A stretch of 64,000 nt of DNA from Oscillospiraceae bacterium. GTDB taxonomy: Bacteria > Bacillota > Clostridia > Oscillospirales > CAG-272. The stretch is taken from positions 1 to 64,000 of the forward strand of contig SVQT01000003.1 in the NCBI GenBank assembly GCA_015065215.1, in the 5' to 3' direction. Made by a program: the position numbers and the translations under genes. Under the pieces are notes generated by a model. The model was given only the letters and a program-made list of their open reading frames with translations. It was not told the DNA's origin and did not search any database. Shown here piece by piece: positions 60,830-64,000 of the stretch (positions within the stretch are counted from its first letter, which is position 1; each line of letters opens with the position of its first letter).

Positions 60830-62434
60830 TCATTTCAATTTTTTTACGATATTATCGTAGGTAAGGCCGTATTTTTCGGCAATGTCGCGGGCGTAGCTCT
60901 TGCCGTCGGGCTTGGTTCGCGTGATGCAGAAGGAACGGCGGCCTTCCTCCTCAATGCCTGCTACCAGCGTGTCAATGGGGGCTCCCCCCGCCACTTGGGT
61001 GCGTGCGTTGATATTGTCGATTTCGGCGGCGAGCTCGTGCAAGTGGGTCGAGAAGATACAACGGCAGCCCACACGGGAAAGGCCGGAAAGCACTTCCGCC
61101 GCGATATAGGAGGCTTCATAGGAGCCGGTTGAGGAAAGCGACTCGTCCAGCAAAACCAGGCTCTGTTCTGAAATTTTATCAAAAATTTCGCCAAGGCGGG
61201 CACATTCTTCCCCGAGGCGGCCCTTGTCAATGGTGTCGTCGGCGCCGGTGGGAAAGTGGGTAAAGATGGCATCAACCGGGCTGAGCGTTACCTTTTCGGC
61301 TGGCACAAACAAGCCAAGCTGTGCCATGGCCTGGCAAAGTCCGCAGGCACAGGTAATGACTGATTTGCCGCCGCGATTGGGGCCGGTCAGCACATAAATG
61401 GTGGCGTTTTCATCGAAAACGAGATCGTTGGTGACAATGGGGTCGTTGATCTTTAAGGCCACCTCAGGATTATAAAGCCCCACGGCGCGGAAGGTTCGGT
61501 CTGCGGGGGGCAGGATCTCAGGGATCGAGATGGTGTTGCCCTTGATTTTTAGCGCGCGCATCAAATTGGTACCCTTGAGCAACAGCTCAAACTCAGGTAA
61601 CAGATGCAGCAGGAAATCGGTGTTTTCCAATACATACGTTTGCACGATCTTCTTCCAGGAACGGAGCGATTGACGGTAGACCTCGTTGATGGCAGAATTG
61701 AAAGCCAGCGAAAGTGCCGTTTTTTGATTTTCGCTTTGCTTTTTGCCAAAAGGCGTCAGGTCCGCGATACAAGTATATTGATCGTCCTTAAAATTCAGTC
61801 GCAGAATTTTGTGCAAGGTGTCACCGGGGCGGAAATATTCGGGGTTGATCGAAAGAACGCCCGCATCCTTGGGGCGCAGCTGCGCGTCAAGGTTGACGCC
61901 GACGGTTACGCTTCGGATTTCGCGCACGCGGTTGGTCAGCTCCTCCAGGCGCTGGTTGAGCTCGGCGTAATATTCGCTTTCCACCAATTCGGCGATGTAT
62001 CGGGAAAGTCTTGTAAAGGCGGAGCTGTCGTAGGTTTTGCCGCCAAGTCCCTCGTGCAGAATGTCGATGCTGGAAATATACAGCTCGATTTCGGTCATGC
62101 TGGAAAGATAATCGGTGGTGTCGCCGCTGTCGTTTTCCAGACGGCGGAGCTCCATGATGTCAAACAGTACAGGCATTAGCTTTCCAAGCGTTTTGCCGAT
62201 CTCTTCGTGGGCAAGCAGATCTGAAAAGACCTCTTGGCGATAGCGGATGACGGCAGGATCGGTGGTCAGATGCTCTGAGATTTTGGTATTTTTCAAGGGG
62301 AGGACAGTGGGCAGCCCCAGCTCCTCCAGAGTGAATTCGTCAACCAGAGGAACAGCCGTTCCCGCGTGGTGGGCACGTTTTGTTTCAGGTGTGGGGTAGA
62401 GCAGACTGAATTCGTTAAAGTTCGGTTGCGACAT
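60830..62434 (-). CDS. MutS-family ATPase lacking the mismatch-recognition domain
   Basis: 534 aa after AAAGGAG. It has the lever/core region and the C-terminal MutS ATPase: P-loop TGPNRGGKSVITC (~350), Walker B LVLLDESLSSTG (~428) and the helix STHLHEL. Domain I for mismatch binding is missing and there is no Smr domain, unlike MutS2. Such short MutS-like proteins are frequent in Clostridia and their biology is poorly known. It overlaps the PHP gene upstream by 20 nt and lies 14 nt before the Lrp gene. Confidence 0.9.
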   Translation of the reverse strand: MSQPNFNEFSLLYPTPETKRAHHAGTAVPLVDEFTLEELGLPTVLPLKNTKISEHLTTDPAVIRYRQEVFSDLLAHEEIGKTLGKLMPVLFDIMELRRLENDSGDTTDYLSSMTEIELYISSIDILHEGLGGKTYDSSAFTRLSRYIAELVESEYYAELNQRLEELTNRVREIRSVTVGVNLDAQLRPKDAGVLSINPEYFRPGDTLHKILRLNFKDDQYTCIADLTPFGKKQSENQKTALSLAFNSAINEVYRQSLRSWKKIVQTYVLENTDFLLHLLPEFELLLKGTNLMRALKIKGNTISIPEILPPADRTFRAVGLYNPEVALKINDPIVTNDLVFDENATIYVLTGPNRGGKSVITCACGLCQAMAQLGLFVPAEKVTLSPVDAIFTHFPTGADDTIDKGRLGEECARLGEIFDKISEQSLVLLDESLSSTGSYEASYIAAEVLSGLSRVGCRCIFSTHLHELAAEIDNINARTQVAGGAPIDTLVAGIEEEGRRSFCITRTKPDGKSYARDIAEKYGLTYDNIVKKLK

Positions 62435-63287
62435 ATCGTTCTCCTTTCGGAATGGGCAGGGTAATCAGACCGTTTGCGGTAGGAAAGGCCAGCTCGGTGA
62501 AGCCGCAATCCAACAGCGACTCGGCGGCGGAGTTAAAATGTTGGGCGATGGCGTTGGGTGTATGGGCGTCTGAGCCCAGCGTGATCAGCCTGCCGCCGCA
62601 ACTGTGATAAAGAGCCAGGAGCTCTTTGGTTGGCATGGTAATGCCCCTTTTGCCGACGGTGGAGGTGTTCAGTTCCAGCGCGATGCCCTTTTGTATCATT
62701 TTTTGAAAAAGAGCGGTCAGCTCTGGGAAAAATGGCTTAAAATCAAGCGTTTTACCTACTTGCAGCACATAGCGGTGCATATAGGTCAGATGAGCGAGCA
62801 CATGTATGCCAGGAAAATCCAGCAGCTGCGCGCTCTCGTCTAAAACCCGGTGGAAAAGCGACGTGATCTCCGCGTCTGAGGCATCTGCCAGCTGTATGGC
62901 CGAAATTTCTGCGTCTTTGTGGCTCATATAGTAAAAATCCGGCGTATTGGCCAAATTGTGCAGTGAGCCGAGCACAATGTCGTAAGGGTAACGTGACAGT
63001 AACGCGGCGGCTTCTCGTGGATACTGCGTGGCTTGCCCAAGCTCTATGCCAAAGAGCAGCTGCAATCGGTTAGCATATTTCTTTTTGGCCGCTTCAATAG
63101 CCCGAAAAACAGCTTCTTTATCCAGTATGGCATAGATCCCCTCTATTTCGCCGTTGATGTCGCAGTGATCGGTGATCGCAAGAAGGCCGATCCCTTTGGC
63201 AATGGCACTTTCGCACATGGCGTCTACCGTTGCCGCGGGGGCCCCGTCAAAGGAAAACAGCGTATGGGTGTGAAGATCGGCGCGCAT
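62415..63287 (-). CDS. PHP-domain phosphatase (histidinol-phosphatase-like)
   Basis: 290 aa after GAGGA. Metal-binding PHP motifs: MRADLHTHTLFSFDG, LLAITDHCDI, GIELGQ, VLGSLHN, HVLAHLTYMHRY and TLGSDAHTPNAI. The closest general type is HisJ-like histidinol phosphatase, but no his genes are nearby, so the substrate is uncertain. First gene of the operon with the MutS-like, Lrp and aminotransferase genes. Confidence 0.9.
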   Translation of the reverse strand: MRADLHTHTLFSFDGAPAATVDAMCESAIAKGIGLLAITDHCDINGEIEGIYAILDKEAVFRAIEAAKKKYANRLQLLFGIELGQATQYPREAAALLSRYPYDIVLGSLHNLANTPDFYYMSHKDAEISAIQLADASDAEITSLFHRVLDESAQLLDFPGIHVLAHLTYMHRYVLQVGKTLDFKPFFPELTALFQKMIQKGIALELNTSTVGKRGITMPTKELLALYHSCGGRLITLGSDAHTPNAIAQHFNSAAESLLDCGFTELAFPTANGLITLPIPKGERYVATEL

Positions 63288-63319
63288 ATTGTTTTCCTCC
63301 TACAGATAATAGATAATTC

Positions 63320-63348
63320 ATTATATCATAACGCAAGGAAAAAAGCAA
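63320..63348 (-). promoter_or_regulatory. Promoter of the PHP/MutS-like/Lrp/aminotransferase operon
   Basis: Minus strand TTGCTT, 17 nt, TATAAT, 32 nt upstream of the PHP start. Confidence 0.65.
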
Positions 63349-63396
63349 ATATTTTATTTCACATATTGCAAAATTGTTTTTATTTTCAAAATTGAC

Positions 63397-63425
63397 TTGT
63401 CAAAAAAGGCGGATTGTGATAGAAT
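63397..63425 (+). promoter_or_regulatory. Promoter of uxaC
   Basis: TTGTCA, 17 nt, TAGAAT, 31 nt before the start codon. The palindrome TTGAC-TT-GTCAA overlaps the -35 and may be an operator. Confidence 0.6.
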
Positions 63426-63456
63426 GCAGATAGTAAATTTGAGGAGGATACTGCCA

Positions 63457-64000
63457 ATGCGAACCTTTATGGATCAGGATTTTTTGTTGCGCACCGAAAC
63501 AGCGCGGCATCTGTACCATGACTATGCTGCCAAGCAGCCGATTATCGATTATCACTGCCACCTCTCACCAAAGGAGATTGCGGAGGATAAGCGCTATAAC
63601 AATATCACCGAGGTGTGGCTTTACGGCGACCATTATAAGTGGCGCGCCATGCGTTCCTGCGGTGTTTCGGAAAAATTTATCACCGGCGAGGCCTCGGATT
63701 ATGAAAAATTTCGCGCCTACTGCGGCTGTATGCCAAAGCTGGCCGGCAATCCTCTTTACCACTGGAGCCATCTGGAGCTTCGCCGTTTCTTTGATTGCGA
63801 TCTGATTTTGAACGAGGAGAACTGTGATGCCATCTGGAAGATGACCGCCGAGAAACTGGCCGACAGCAAGATGAGCGCCCGTAACCTGATCGTTCATTCC
63901 GGGGTAGAGATGGTTGGTACCACCGACGATCCCGCCGACAGCCTGGAATACCACGCTCAATTGCAAAAAGAGGGCTTTGCTACTTTGGTTGCGCCGTCCT
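63457..64000 (+). CDS. uxaC: Glucuronate (uronate) isomerase, 3' partial
   Basis: Absent from the ORF track because it runs off the window edge. ATG after GAGGAGG; the product begins MRTFMDQDFLLRTETARHLY. IIDYHCHLSPKEIAEDKRYNNITEVWLYGDHYKWRAMRSCGV is the hallmark of UxaC, an amidohydrolase-fold isomerase converting glucuronate or galacturonate to fructuronate or tagaturonate. HCHL holds metal-binding residues. 181 of the usual ~465 residues are seen. It implies uronic-acid use, with further genes probably downstream of the window. Confidence 0.95.
   Translation, partial: MRTFMDQDFLLRTETARHLYHDYAAKQPIIDYHCHLSPKEIAEDKRYNNITEVWLYGDHYKWRAMRSCGVSEKFITGEASDYEKFRAYCGCMPKLAGNPLYHWSHLELRRFFDCDLILNEENCDAIWKMTAEKLADSKMSARNLIVHSGVEMVGTTDDPADSLEYHAQLQKEGFATLVAPS

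Overview
The window looks like chromosome from a spore-forming, moderate-GC member of the Clostridia, probably an uncultured animal-gut lineage. It carries spoVAD, spoVAE, spoIIR, an alpha/beta-type SASP gene and the germination protease gene gpr. It also has Gram-positive lipoproteins with InlB-type B repeats and BspA-type leucine-rich repeats, a glnS next to gltX, and many strong purine-rich ribosome binding sites. No phage, insertion sequence, CRISPR array or rRNA was seen.

Layout. 1-3 kb: 3' part of a giant Cys/His repeat surface protein. 3-4.5 kb: spoVAD-spoVAE behind a sigma-G-type promoter. 4.5-12.2 kb: small regulator and membrane genes, rubrerythrin, a GNAT enzyme, a divergent MurE-like ligase, a membrane-anchored propeller-like protein and a DUF4143 ATPase. 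12.2-22.3 kb: the most interesting region. A tyrosine recombinase is followed by a roughly 185-bp segment bounded by near-identical inverted repeats, then a 2227-residue mosaic lipoprotein and a membrane protein with two acetyltransferase-like domains. 22.5-29.4 kb: SASP, an HTH/ATPase/STAS-like regulator, L-lactate dehydrogenase, nucleoside hydrolase and GH116 glycosidase. 29.5-33.1 kb: a fused ABC exporter with a frameshift near its end. 33.2-45 kb: rpe, spoIIR, an ABC-F ATPase, an MFS transporter with a glycosidase-like enzyme, ligA, an LRR lipoprotein and a flavodoxin. 45-49.7 kb: tRNA-Lys, a DUF554 membrane protein and a giant PHP-domain protein. 49.7-57.5 kb: minus-strand metabolic genes including gltX-glnS and a peptide-binding lipoprotein. 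57.7-64 kb: gpr, a ribbon-helix-helix protein, a micro-ORF unit, a PHP/MutS-like/Lrp/aminotransferase operon and the start of uxaC.

Main discovery. The inverted repeats at 13296-13321 and 13485-13510 bracket a promoter that exactly matches the sigma-A consensus (TTGACA-N17-TATAAT with an extended TG). As sequenced, that promoter points away from the giant lipoprotein gene, and an intrinsic terminator inside the segment blocks read-through toward it. Inversion by the adjacent recombinase would aim the promoter at the lipoprotein gene, leaving a leader of about 59 nt. I read this as an ON/OFF phase-variation cassette captured in the OFF state. It may carry built-in feedback: one repeat overlaps the recombinase stop codon, the OFF-state promoter fires antisense into the recombinase gene, and a repeat-like sequence lies in the recombinase's own promoter.

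Coordinates and motifs were read by eye. Domain names rest on recognised motifs, not database searches.
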